Both the position numbers and the translations under genes were made by a program. The notes below the pieces were generated by a model, which was given only the letters and a program-made list of their open reading frames with translations, searched no databases and was not told where the DNA came from. This document shows, piece after piece, positions 7,671 through 15,221 of a stretch of DNA of 64,000 bases (position 1 is its first letter; the number at the start of each line of letters is the position of its first letter). The stretch covers positions 124,001 to 188,000 of the forward strand of contig NZ_LZDD01000003.1 in NCBI RefSeq assembly GCF_001885095.1, read 5' to 3'. The stretch is from Streptococcus bovimastitidis. Lineage in GTDB: Bacteria; Bacillota; Bacilli; Lactobacillales; Streptococcaceae.

Positions 7671-7789
7671 TTTGTGGAAATATCTGATAATTGACTGTAA
7701 ATGAGTGATTTCAAGGGCTTTGGCGGGTAAAATGAAAGTGTAAGAATTTATTAACTTTTGCCCTTGTTCAGACCTACGGAGGTAGAGAG

Positions 7790-8350
7790 ATGGATTTTCA
7801 AACAACAGACACTTTTTTAACAGAAGAGGTTTTTGCTAAGCGAGCTGAAAATAGCCAAATTGTGACGACTGGTGGCTATTATTACAAAAAACTTTTGATT
7901 GATCCCGCCCCAGCCATTATCTTATGGACGCAAGATAATCAGATTGAAGCTTATCACATGATGAATGACCAGTACAACCTCATTCGTTCAGTACCGGTAG
8001 CCAGTGTATTAAAAGCAACTCTAGGGCAAGGAACGCTGACCATGAAGGTTGATGGACAACCTCTCTTTAACCTCCTGTTAGATGAAGAATTTCGCAAAGA
8101 AACCTTGGATGGCATGAAGAAAAATATTATCCGTGATGCGACTGGTGTCGCCGTCAGCAATCCTGGTCTCGATGCTGCTTTAGATACCGCCAATCTTAAA
8201 ACAGATCTTGATTACTTCAAAAATGCTAAAAAAGCAACAACTATGGATTGGGCAGAACTCTTTAAAGCTCACCAGGTTAAAACATCAAACTCAGAAGCTA
8301 TGGAAATGCCTGATCTCTTTGGTTCTATTAAGAAACTCTTTAAAAAATAA
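7790..8350 (+). CDS. conserved hypothetical cytoplasmic protein
   Basis: A 186-residue soluble protein with no signal peptide or transmembrane segment. The first half looks beta-rich (alternating hydrophobic runs such as KLLIDPAPAIILWTQ), the second half is helical and ends in a basic tail, KKLFKK. I do not recognise a family and see no catalytic motif. It stands alone: GGAGG precedes the ATG and a terminator follows at once. The neighbouring ABC transporter operon has its own control region, so no functional link is implied. Confidence 0.6.
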   Translation: MDFQTTDTFLTEEVFAKRAENSQIVTTGGYYYKKLLIDPAPAIILWTQDNQIEAYHMMNDQYNLIRSVPVASVLKATLGQGTLTMKVDGQPLFNLLLDEEFRKETLDGMKKNIIRDATGVAVSNPGLDAALDTANLKTDLDYFKNAKKATTMDWAELFKAHQVKTSNSEAMEMPDLFGSIKKLFKK

Positions 8351-8355
8351 GCGAC

Positions 8356-8384
8356 AGCCGCCTTTTAGTAGGTGGCTTTTTTTT
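8356..8384 (+). terminator. rho-independent terminator
   Basis: AGCCGCC (8356-8362) with GGTGGCT (8371-8377) and seven T. Confidence 0.8.
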
Positions 8385-8432
8385 ATGACATTTGTCATAT
8401 GACATCATGACTTTTTGTACTATTTGTCATGA
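8385..8432 (+). promoter_or_regulatory. operator region with repeated TGTCAT/ATGACA half-sites
   Basis: The region holds ATGACA-TT-TGTCAT (8385-8398), overlapping the perfect palindrome TGTCATATGACA (8393-8404), then TCATGAC (8405-8411) facing GTCATGA (8426-8432). A -35-like TTGTCA (8424-8429) and a TATACT (8444-8449) follow, though only 14 bp apart. Such dyads suit the NarL/DesR-type regulator encoded at the end of the operon. Confidence 0.55.
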
Positions 8433-8485
8433 AAGCATTCTACTATACTTAAACTATCAAAAGGTTTAATGAAAGAAGGGCTAGT

Positions 8486-9364
8486 ATGATTAGTGTCGAA
8501 AAAATCACTAAAGTGATTAAAGGAAAAGAGATTTTAAAGGATGTTTCATTTAAGCTTGAGGAAGGCGAATGTGTCGCTTTGATTGGTCCTAATGGGGCAG
8601 GTAAGTCAACCCTTATTGGTGCTATGTTGGGTGATAAGAAAATTAATCAAGGCAAGATTAGTATTCAATCCAAGAATCCTAAAGACCAAGCTTTGAAAGA
8701 AAAAATAGCTGTCTTGCAACAAGACAACACCATTCCTAATAATCTGAAAGTTAAAGAGTTGATTGCTTTCTTTAGAGATATTGCGACCAACCCCCTTTCC
8801 CTTCAAGAAATTGATGCCTTACTTGGCTTTGATCAGCAACAAAAAAATCTACTTGCAGAAAAGTTATCAGGTGGACAGAGAAGATTGCTCTCATTTGTCC
8901 TCATTTTGATAGGCCAAGCCGATATTCTCTTCTTAGACGAACCAACAGCAGGTATGGATACGTCAACCCGCAAACGTTTTTGGGAAATCATTGCGGACTT
9001 AAAGGGGCAAGGAAAGACTATTTTTTACACCAGTCACTACATTGAAGAAGTGGAACATACGGCTGAACGGATCTTAATTTTACATCAGGGGAAACTATTG
9101 AAAGATACCAGTCCTTATCTTTTGGGTAATGAGGAAATGGAAAAAGAAATTACCTTGCCACGCAAATATGAGGATTTATTAGAGCCTTCACCATTGGTTG
9201 ATCAACTTATCCTGAAAAAAGAAAGTTTGCAGTTTAGAACTAAGGATCTGGCTCAGCTATGGGCTCAATTAGAAGCTGCAGGTGTTAGCATTCAAGAGAT
9301 TCAAATTCAAAACAAGTCGCTTTTAGATAGCTTATTTGAACAAACACAAGGAGAAAGAGAATGA
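8486..9364 (+). CDS. ABC transporter ATP-binding protein
   Basis: A 292-residue nucleotide-binding subunit: Walker A GPNGAGKST (about residues 34-42), signature LSGGQRR, Walker B ILFLDEPTAG, switch His in YTSHY. The C-terminal 80 residues lie beyond the ATPase core, as in exporters of the ABC-2/DrrA class. It overlaps the permease gene by 4 bp and is followed by a kinase and regulator in the same operon. This arrangement resembles Bacillus yvfRS-yvfTU and the pneumococcal TCS11 locus, where the transporter is under control of the linked two-component system. The cargo is unknown; export of a drug, peptide or lipid is typical for the class. Confidence 0.92.
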   Translation: MISVEKITKVIKGKEILKDVSFKLEEGECVALIGPNGAGKSTLIGAMLGDKKINQGKISIQSKNPKDQALKEKIAVLQQDNTIPNNLKVKELIAFFRDIATNPLSLQEIDALLGFDQQQKNLLAEKLSGGQRRLLSFVLILIGQADILFLDEPTAGMDTSTRKRFWEIIADLKGQGKTIFYTSHYIEEVEHTAERILILHQGKLLKDTSPYLLGNEEMEKEITLPRKYEDLLEPSPLVDQLILKKESLQFRTKDLAQLWAQLEAAGVSIQEIQIQNKSLLDSLFEQTQGERE

Positions 9365-10095
9365 AAGCATTATTAAAAATTGAGTGGATTAAATTATGGC
9401 GTGAGTGGCCCATTTTCATTCTGGCTATTGGCATGCCGGTTGGTTTCTTCCTTTTCTACTCAGGCATGACCATGTCACCAGATCCTAAGCTTCAAAAAGA
9501 ATTTATCCAATCTTATATGTTGACCATGACCGCCTTTTCCATGTCAAGTTTCGGTTTCTTCTCTTTTCCTTCGATGTTATTTGAGGATCAAAAGAATCAC
9601 TGGCTACTCTATTTGGAACATGCCAATGTTAGTATTTTCCACTATTATGTATCAAAAATTGCTAGAGTTTATATTAGTTTTACCTGCTCTATCCTAGCCA
9701 CTTTTGCCATTGCCAAAGCCTTTCGTGGTGTTGAGATGTCATTGGAACAGTGGATTGGTTCAGTACTCTTACTTCTGGTTTCAGGCTTAGTCTTTTTAGC
9801 CATGGGGCTTTTAATTGCTCAGATACCTTCTCCCCAATTAATGTCCATTGTTGGGAATGTGGCCTTTCTCTTATTAGCCATTGTTGGGGGTTCTTGGATG
9901 CCTATTACCATCTTCCCGAAATGGATGCAGCATATCTCAAAATTAACACCAACCTATCATGTTAACGAATTGGTGACAAAGTTTGCTGATAAAACGCAAA
10001 TCCAATGGCAGTCCTTGATTATTGTCTTTGCCTATGCCATAATAATGATGATAATAGCGCTTGCAATTAAACAAAGGAAAGAAGTTACGGTATGA
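9361..10095 (+). CDS. ABC-2-type transporter permease
   Basis: A 244-residue membrane subunit with six hydrophobic segments, the usual ABC-2 permease topology. ATGA coupling to the upstream ATPase and the downstream kinase shows tight cotranslation. The segment GGSWMPITIFPKWMQHIS, a conserved external re-entry region seen in antibiotic/daunorubicin-type exporters, supports the call. It is expected to form a heterotetramer with the ATPase (two copies of each). Confidence 0.88.
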   Translation: MKALLKIEWIKLWREWPIFILAIGMPVGFFLFYSGMTMSPDPKLQKEFIQSYMLTMTAFSMSSFGFFSFPSMLFEDQKNHWLLYLEHANVSIFHYYVSKIARVYISFTCSILATFAIAKAFRGVEMSLEQWIGSVLLLLVSGLVFLAMGLLIAQIPSPQLMSIVGNVAFLLLAIVGGSWMPITIFPKWMQHISKLTPTYHVNELVTKFADKTQIQWQSLIIVFAYAIIMMIIALAIKQRKEVTV

Positions 10096-11177
10096 CATTC
10101 AAATGGCACTGGCAGCATCCTCTCTATTATATCCCCTTAGTCTTTATGGTTTTTCCTTTTGGGGGAATCTACTTTTTCGGATATCCTGTGTGGACGTTGC
10201 CTTTTAGCCTCTTATTTTTACTGGCATACCTAATTATAGTACATGAAGAAATCAGCTGGCTGACCAACTTTCTTTGGATCTATATGCTGCTCTATATTAC
10301 CTTTATGACCTTAACGGTCAATAGCGGTATGATATGGTTCTACTTTTACCTCAATAACCTCTCTGTCTATCGTTTACAGGATGAATTTAAGAGTTTCCGT
10401 TTCATCTCCTATGTGTTAAGCACCATATTCGTCATTCTATATGTCTTTATCAGGGTTCATGATATCACGGTCCAAACTTTTACATTACTCATTCCCGTCC
10501 TCAACTTTGCCATGTTGATTTTTTGGACGCTGGATCGTAAAAGGGATGAAGCCAAAGAACTCTTGATGGAAAAAAACAAGTCCATTAATCTCCTTTTGGC
10601 AGAAAATGAACGCAATCGTATCGGACAAGACTTACACGATACCCTGGGGCACGTCTTTGTCATGCTGACGGTAAAGGCTGATTTAATCCAAACCCTTTTG
10701 GATCATGGTGAAATCGCCAAAGCTCAAAAGGAAGTAGCTGACTTGCAAAAAATAACCAAAAATGCGACGAGTGATGTCAGACAAATGGTCGAAAGTCTCA
10801 AGGACCATAACATTAGTGAGGAACTGGTAGTCATATCAAATATGTTAGAATTAGCTGGTGTTGATCTCCAAGTAAAAGGTGCAGAAGTGGCAGCAGCTTT
10901 TCCACTGCCTATTCAAAGTAAATTGAGTATGATTATCCGAGAGTTGATTAATAATCTTATGAAACATAGCCAGGCCAAAACATGTCAACTTGCCTTTGGT
11001 CAAACAAAATTGGATTATTTGCTCAATTATCAAGATGATGGCATTGGTTTTTCAAATCTTACTGGCCAAGAATTACATAGCATTAAAGACCGTTTGGTAC
11101 CATTGAGGGGAGAGCTTGTTATTAGCTCAGCTAAAAATCCTACTCAAATATGCATTCGGATCCCTGTAAAGGAGTAA
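10092..11177 (+). CDS. sensor histidine kinase, DesK/LytS-like (HisKA_3)
   Basis: A 361-residue kinase with five or six transmembrane helices in the first 145 residues and little external loop, so it probably senses the membrane itself or a lipid-soluble ligand. The phosphotransfer motif is HDTLGH with His182 in NRIGQDLHDTLG; the ATP-binding domain shows the N box IIRELINNLMKHS and the G box DDGIGF. It pairs with the LuxR-type regulator 3 bp downstream. Its place in an exporter operon suggests a detox or envelope-stress module in which the kinase detects the transported compound. Confidence 0.9.
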   Translation: MTFKWHWQHPLYYIPLVFMVFPFGGIYFFGYPVWTLPFSLLFLLAYLIIVHEEISWLTNFLWIYMLLYITFMTLTVNSGMIWFYFYLNNLSVYRLQDEFKSFRFISYVLSTIFVILYVFIRVHDITVQTFTLLIPVLNFAMLIFWTLDRKRDEAKELLMEKNKSINLLLAENERNRIGQDLHDTLGHVFVMLTVKADLIQTLLDHGEIAKAQKEVADLQKITKNATSDVRQMVESLKDHNISEELVVISNMLELAGVDLQVKGAEVAAAFPLPIQSKLSMIIRELINNLMKHSQAKTCQLAFGQTKLDYLLNYQDDGIGFSNLTGQELHSIKDRLVPLRGELVISSAKNPTQICIRIPVKE

Positions 11178-11180
11178 AAA

Positions 11181-11777
11181 ATGAAATTATTAGTTGCTGA
11201 TGATCAATCCATGTTACGAGACGCCCTTTGCCAGCTCCTTACTTATCAATCAGGTGTTGAGGCTGTCTTTCAAGCCGAAAATGGTCAAAAGGCTATTGAT
11301 TTACTGAAACAAGAAACTGTTGATGTGGCTATACTCGACATCGAAATGCCAGAAAAATCAGGCCTTGATGTTTTAGAGTGGGTTCGGGAAAATCAAGATC
11401 TTAAAGTCATTATCGTGACCACTTTCAAGAGGAAGGGCTACTTTCAACGTGCTTTAGCCGCTCATGTTGATGGTTATGTATTGAAAGACCGCTCCATTTC
11501 CGAATTGATGCAGACTATTCATAATGTCCTCGAGGGGCGTAAAGAGTATTCACCAGAGCTGATTGAGGAAGTTACTTTTTCAAGCAACCCTTTAAGTTCC
11601 CGAGAACAAGAGGTTTTGACCTTGGTGGCGCAAGGGGACTCCAACCAAGAAATAGCCCAAAAACTCTATTTATCAAATGGTACCGTCCGTAATTACCTCA
11701 CTTGTATTTTCACCAAACTCCAGGCCAGTAACCGCACTGAAGCAGCAAAAATCGCCCAGGAAAAAGGTTGGGTATAG
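11181..11777 (+). CDS. response regulator, NarL/LuxR family
   Basis: A 198-residue regulator. The receiver domain has Asp53 ([13 protein letters not shown]) and the C-terminal LuxR-type helix-turn-helix spans about residues 131-198 ([15 protein letters not shown] to [12 protein letters not shown]). AAGGAG-like spacing after the kinase stop indicates cotranscription. The ATGACA/TGTCAT dyads at 8385-8432 are the natural candidate binding site, making the operon autoregulated. A terminator follows. Confidence 0.92.
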   Translation: MKLLVADDQSMLRDALCQLLTYQSGVEAVFQAENGQKAIDLLKQETVDVAILDIEMPEKSGLDVLEWVRENQDLKVIIVTTFKRKGYFQRALAAHVDGYVLKDRSISELMQTIHNVLEGRKEYSPELIEEVTFSSNPLSSREQEVLTLVAQGDSNQEIAQKLYLSNGTVRNYLTCIFTKLQASNRTEAAKIAQEKGWV

Positions 11778-11783
11778 TAAGAA

Positions 11784-11818
11784 GAAAGAAGCCCATTTTT
11801 AATAATAGGTTTCTTTTT
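11784..11818 (+). terminator. rho-independent terminator
   Basis: AAAGAAGCC pairs imperfectly with GGTTTCTTT across a 14-nt AT-rich loop, then T-rich sequence. Confidence 0.6.
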
Positions 11819-11879
11819 GTGTCTAGATTGAACTCGTTTGTAAAAATGTTTAAACACAATTCCTGAAAGGATGTCTTCA

Positions 11880-11888
11880 TGCTATAAT
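11880..11888 (+). promoter_or_regulatory. extended -10 element placed 6 nt before a start codon
   Basis: TGC-TATAAT (-10 hexamer 11883-11888) is followed by six nt and then ATG at 11895, so transcription should begin at or next to the A of the ATG. Confidence 0.55.
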
Positions 11889-11894
11889 ATTCCT

Positions 11895-12797
11895 ATGAAC
11901 AATCATTCTCAAAAAAATATATTATTGGGTTGCCTGAGTGCCTTTTCGTGTGAGGTACTTTTTGGGCTCTCTTATCTTTTTACCAAGGAGGCTGCTAGTC
12001 AAGCGTCAGCCATGGCTCTATTGGGTTGGCGTTTTGCTCTTGCTTTGGCAGTCATGCTTGTCATGTGGGCCTTTGGTCTCATTTCCCTAAACCTTAAGAA
12101 AAAGGGGTTGGGGCAAGCTATTTTATTGGGTCTCTTTAGTCCGGTTCTCTATTTTGTTGGTGAAACTTTTGGCATAAAGAGTACGACAGCTTCGGAAAGT
12201 GGGGTCTTCTTGGCCACCATTCCAGTTGTGACTTTGCTGATGGCTATTTTGGTGCTCAAGGATAAACCGACCAAGGGCCAAATGATGGGGATTAGTCTAA
12301 CGGTTTTAGGCGTTTTGATTAGTGTCTTTGCGGTTGGTGTCCAGGCTAGTTTTTCCTTCTTTGGCTATGCCATGCTGCTCTTAGCAGTCCTATCCTATGC
12401 TTTTTACTGTGTCTTGGTTGAGAAATCCCAGGCTTTCTCGGGAGTAGAGCTAACCTTTGTCATGATTTTGGTGGGATTCTGCGTCTTTAGCACATTGGCC
12501 ATTATAGAGGGACTGACTGCAGGTAAACTAGCAGAGCTCTGGGCTCTGCCATTGCAGCAATCTTCCTTTGGCATGGCGGTTCTTTACCAAGGAATTGCCT
12601 GTTCTGTTCTAGCTTTCTTCTTATCTAATTATGCTATTAGCCAATTAGGGGTCAATCGGACAGCTTCATTTATAGGTGTCTCAACAGCAGTAGCAATCTT
12701 ATCAGGTGTTCTCCTTTTAGGTGAATCCTTCACATTTATTCAGATACTTGGTGTCCTACTTATTATGCTTGGGGTTTATATTTCCAATCGGGGATGA
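11895..12797 (+). CDS. EamA/DMT-family permease
   Basis: A 300-residue integral membrane protein with ten predicted helices arranged as two EamA repeats (about residues 10-140 and 150-295), the drug/metabolite transporter fold. These carry amino acids, nucleotides or xenobiotics out of or into the cell; the substrate is not evident. I place the start at ATG 11895 because a perfect extended -10 ends 6 nt before it. The upstream in-frame ATG at 11871 would lie within the promoter and abut its only purine-rich sequence. If right, the mRNA is leaderless. A bidirectional hairpin separates it from the convergent operon. Confidence 0.85.
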   Translation: MNNHSQKNILLGCLSAFSCEVLFGLSYLFTKEAASQASAMALLGWRFALALAVMLVMWAFGLISLNLKKKGLGQAILLGLFSPVLYFVGETFGIKSTTASESGVFLATIPVVTLLMAILVLKDKPTKGQMMGISLTVLGVLISVFAVGVQASFSFFGYAMLLLAVLSYAFYCVLVEKSQAFSGVELTFVMILVGFCVFSTLAIIEGLTAGKLAELWALPLQQSSFGMAVLYQGIACSVLAFFLSNYAISQLGVNRTASFIGVSTAVAILSGVLLLGESFTFIQILGVLLIMLGVYISNRG

Positions 12798-12825
12798 TAT
12801 TTAGAAGAGTAAGGCAAAATAAAAT

Positions 12826-12853
12826 ATAGTCTTCCAGAATTCTGGGAGACTAT
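12826..12853. terminator. bidirectional terminator
   Basis: Near-perfect palindrome: ATAGTCTTCCAGAA pairs with TTCTGGGAGACTAT between convergent genes, T-rich on the minus side. Confidence 0.7.
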
Positions 12854-12857
12854 TTGA

Positions 12858-14201
12858 TTAGTTAATAAAGATACCAAATAGGTAAGGTAGGCAGCTAAAG
12901 GAAATCAGAGTATAGAAGATAGCTAAGCGAACACTGTCGAAAGATTTGCAGAGTCTGGCTAAGGTTAGACAAGTCCAGAAAATCAGAACGGTGATAAACC
13001 AACCGGAAATGAGTCTAAGGGGCGTTAAACCATAAAGGTTAATATAGATACCAAAGAGTTTCCAAGCTGCTAGGAGGGCAAAGGCCAAGGTATATGCAAA
13101 TAGCAAAGTTAGAAAGATTTTACCTATTTTTTTGTCCCAGATAAAGACACTGGAGAAAAAGTAGCAGAGGGCCAAGATGGTAAAGTTTAATAATGCAATC
13201 CGAACCAGCTGCCAAAAGCCAGCGACGGCTGTTGAGGAAGCATCTTGTGGGCTGATATGATTCAACTGTAAAAGTGATTGCAAATCAAAGATACTTGTGA
13301 CTAGGAAAAGACTATAAATCAAGCATAAACTACCGATGATGATGTAAGTACTATAGTAAGGAAGTACACGGTAATTACTGAGTTTGCCTTGAATGCTAGC
13401 ATAGTCTGCTTTGCTTGCTTTTTGATGAATGACTGGCGCAATGATTAATCCGTAGAGATAAGCTCCTAATGGTAGGGATAGGGGTCCATAAATGAAAAGG
13501 TCACAAAGGTAATCCAACCAAGTTAGATTACTAAAAAGGGAGCCAAGGAAATGAGCTATTCCTTGTGTGACATCTTTAAAATTTTCTGAGACCACTTGTA
13601 GCTGGCTAATGGCAAAAGAGCCTAAAATGCTGGCTACTATCAGGCTGACTAAGACAGTCACTAAAACTCCTGGGTCAATGGTTGGTTTTGTGTCTTCTGT
13701 TGCCATTTTTATTTTTCGCATGCGTGAACGAAAGCGAAAATGGCCAAAAGGGATAGTCCAAAAACCCCGAAAGGCATCGATAAAGCTGAGAACTCCGAAG
13801 CGTCCTTGAATTAGTAAGTTGTTGCGGGAAAGAACGTAATAGATGAAAGTGATGTGTAGACCAAGCAATTGTAAAATAGCTAATTCTTCTGGCAAGCCCC
13901 AAAGTCCGATAGCTAGGAGTTGGGCCAATACGCTAAGGAGAAGCAAGATATCTTCGAGTTTCTTTTCTTTAAAGTTGTTCTGAAAGTCAAAATGGGCCAA
14001 GTTCCATTCGGTTAAAGCAACTGCCGCTAAGGCAGCTAGAATCAAATGGCTAGGATTGTCCGAAAAGATATTGACAATGTAGAGGTAGGCTGGAATATAG
14101 GAGAGGTAGGCACCAATTTTATAGTGTCTCAGCTCCCTTGGGCTCAATTTTTTGATAAAAAGAGGCGTCAACAGGCGGGATCTTCTTTGAGGCAGGATCA
14201 T
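12858..14201 (-). CDS. polytopic membrane protein of unknown function
   Basis: A 447-residue protein with about ten hydrophobic segments and charged loops (for example RFRSRMRKIK around residue 160), so it is an inner-membrane protein. I do not recognise a family; there is no ATPase, kinase or protease motif. It is the last gene of a three-gene operon and overlaps the XRE regulator by 4 bp (ATGA), so its level is tied to that regulator. A transporter-like or membrane-organising role is possible but not shown. Confidence 0.7.
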   Translation of the reverse strand: MILPQRRSRLLTPLFIKKLSPRELRHYKIGAYLSYIPAYLYIVNIFSDNPSHLILAALAAVALTEWNLAHFDFQNNFKEKKLEDILLLLSVLAQLLAIGLWGLPEELAILQLLGLHITFIYYVLSRNNLLIQGRFGVLSFIDAFRGFWTIPFGHFRFRSRMRKIKMATEDTKPTIDPGVLVTVLVSLIVASILGSFAISQLQVVSENFKDVTQGIAHFLGSLFSNLTWLDYLCDLFIYGPLSLPLGAYLYGLIIAPVIHQKASKADYASIQGKLSNYRVLPYYSTYIIIGSLCLIYSLFLVTSIFDLQSLLQLNHISPQDASSTAVAGFWQLVRIALLNFTILALCYFFSSVFIWDKKIGKIFLTLLFAYTLAFALLAAWKLFGIYINLYGLTPLRLISGWFITVLIFWTCLTLARLCKSFDSVRLAIFYTLISFSCLPYLFGIFIN

Positions 14202-14425
14202 TCTTCCATGGCCTCGCTTTCTGAGTCGGGCACATATTCCAAAATATCACCAGGCTGACAATCCAGCTCACGGCAGAGGGCATTTAAGGTGGAGAAGCGA
14301 ATGGCTTTGGCCTTATTATTTTTTAAAATGGACAGATTGGCTGGCGTCAGTTCAATCAATTCGGCTAGGCGACCGGCGCTGATGTGTTTCTGAGCCATGA
14401 CCAGGTCTAAATTTATACGAATCAT
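14198..14425 (-). CDS. small XRE-family (YozG-like) DNA-binding protein
   Basis: A 75-residue protein that is almost entirely a Cro/C1 helix-turn-helix: SAGRLAELIELTPANLSIL forms the two helices, then the conserved AIRFSTLNALCRELDCQPGDIL. Small regulators of this type commonly sit next to a DUF2975 membrane protein, as here, and are thought to act with it. The stop codon overlaps the next gene. It probably controls its own operon; paired TATCG motifs near the promoter are candidate operators. Confidence 0.88.
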   Translation of the reverse strand: MIRINLDLVMAQKHISAGRLAELIELTPANLSILKNNKAKAIRFSTLNALCRELDCQPGDILEYVPDSESEAMEE

Positions 14426-14437
14426 ATGTCCCCTTTC

Positions 14438-14905
14438 CTATATAGTGAAATCGACTTCGTCTTGTAATTGGATAGCCTTCCCGAAGGCATTGCGAATGAC
14501 GCGGATCACCAGGGTTAGAGCTAGGCCAGAGGCTGTAATAAGGAGCATGGGAATGTAGCAAGTGACCCCCATAAGAAATGATAAGAGGGTAATAGTAGCA
14601 GCTTCCCAGCCAAGGATTTGCAGGTAACGGACATTTTTCTCAATGAAAATTTGTTCCTTACCGATACGGCTGACTAAGCTGTATAGGTGATAGAGGAAAA
14701 CGAGTGACATCAAGCCAATACTATAGCCAATAATCAACATGGTCATATAACGGGCTGAACCATGCAGAAATGGTGATGGGTAAATAATGGCTAAATCCAC
14801 TACCCAAGTCCCAGTTGACAATAAACCGACTGCTCCAATGAAAAGGGAAATCAAGCAAATTTTGGTTAAAAGAATTGAAAAATCTTCATAATTTTGGGGT
14901 TTCAT
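14438..14905 (-). CDS. DUF2975-family membrane protein
   Basis: A 155-residue protein with four hydrophobic helices, the DUF2975 architecture. The start is set at 14905 because GAGGAG stands 8 nt upstream; the ATG ten codons earlier overlaps the -10 element and has no ribosome site. The adjacent YozG-like regulator is the usual partner of this family, whose function is unknown; a membrane sensor for the regulator is a fair guess. Confidence 0.82.
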   Translation of the reverse strand: MKPQNYEDFSILLTKICLISLFIGAVGLLSTGTWVVDLAIIYPSPFLHGSARYMTMLIIGYSIGLMSLVFLYHLYSLVSRIGKEQIFIEKNVRYLQILGWEAATITLLSFLMGVTCYIPMLLITASGLALTLVIRVIRNAFGKAIQLQDEVDFTI

Positions 14906-14933
14906 AAATATATCTCCTCTATTTCTTGAACCC

Positions 14934-14961
14934 ATTATAGCAAAATTTTATCGAATATCAA
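14934..14961 (-). promoter_or_regulatory. promoter of the DUF2975/XRE operon
   Basis: Minus strand TTGATA (14961-14956), 16-bp spacer, extended -10 TGC-TATAAT (14939-14934). Confidence 0.65.
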
Positions 14962-15075
14962 TAAAAAAATATCGTTTTTTAACAAAAAATTATTGAGGAA
15001 CGATAAATATGATGGAATTTAAATTTAAATTTTTGAAGTTTTATAGCTCTTTTTTGACTTTCTTTTCTCATGAAA

Positions 15076-15090
15076 TGCGAAAACGCTTTA
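15076..15090 (+). promoter_or_regulatory. cre-like site for CcpA
   Basis: GAAAACGCTTT (15079-15089), the AAARCGYTTTC core of catabolite-responsive elements when read on the other strand, abuts the -35 of the PRD activator gene. Confidence 0.45.
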
Positions 15091-15119
15091 TTGCTTATTC
15101 AAAGAAAGACGGTTATAAT
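15091..15119 (+). promoter_or_regulatory. promoter of the PRD activator gene
   Basis: TTGCTT (15091-15096), 17-bp spacer, TATAAT (15114-15119). The predicted leader is about 95 nt long. Confidence 0.65.
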
Positions 15120-15138
15120 TAATTGAAACTTTAATTTT

Positions 15139-15162
15139 CCATGCATGTTTATGCATGGTTTT
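15139..15162 (+). other. leader hairpin followed by T tract
   Basis: CCATGCAT (15139-15146), loop GTTT, ATGCATGG (15151-15158), then TTTTG. It lies in the untranslated leader about 13 nt after the predicted transcription start and could be a weak attenuator or a protein-binding stem. Confidence 0.45.
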
Positions 15163-15221
15163 GTCTATTCATCAGGTAGCCACTTATTAATGGTCTATCC
15201 CCTAGAAGAGGAAAGCGTGAT

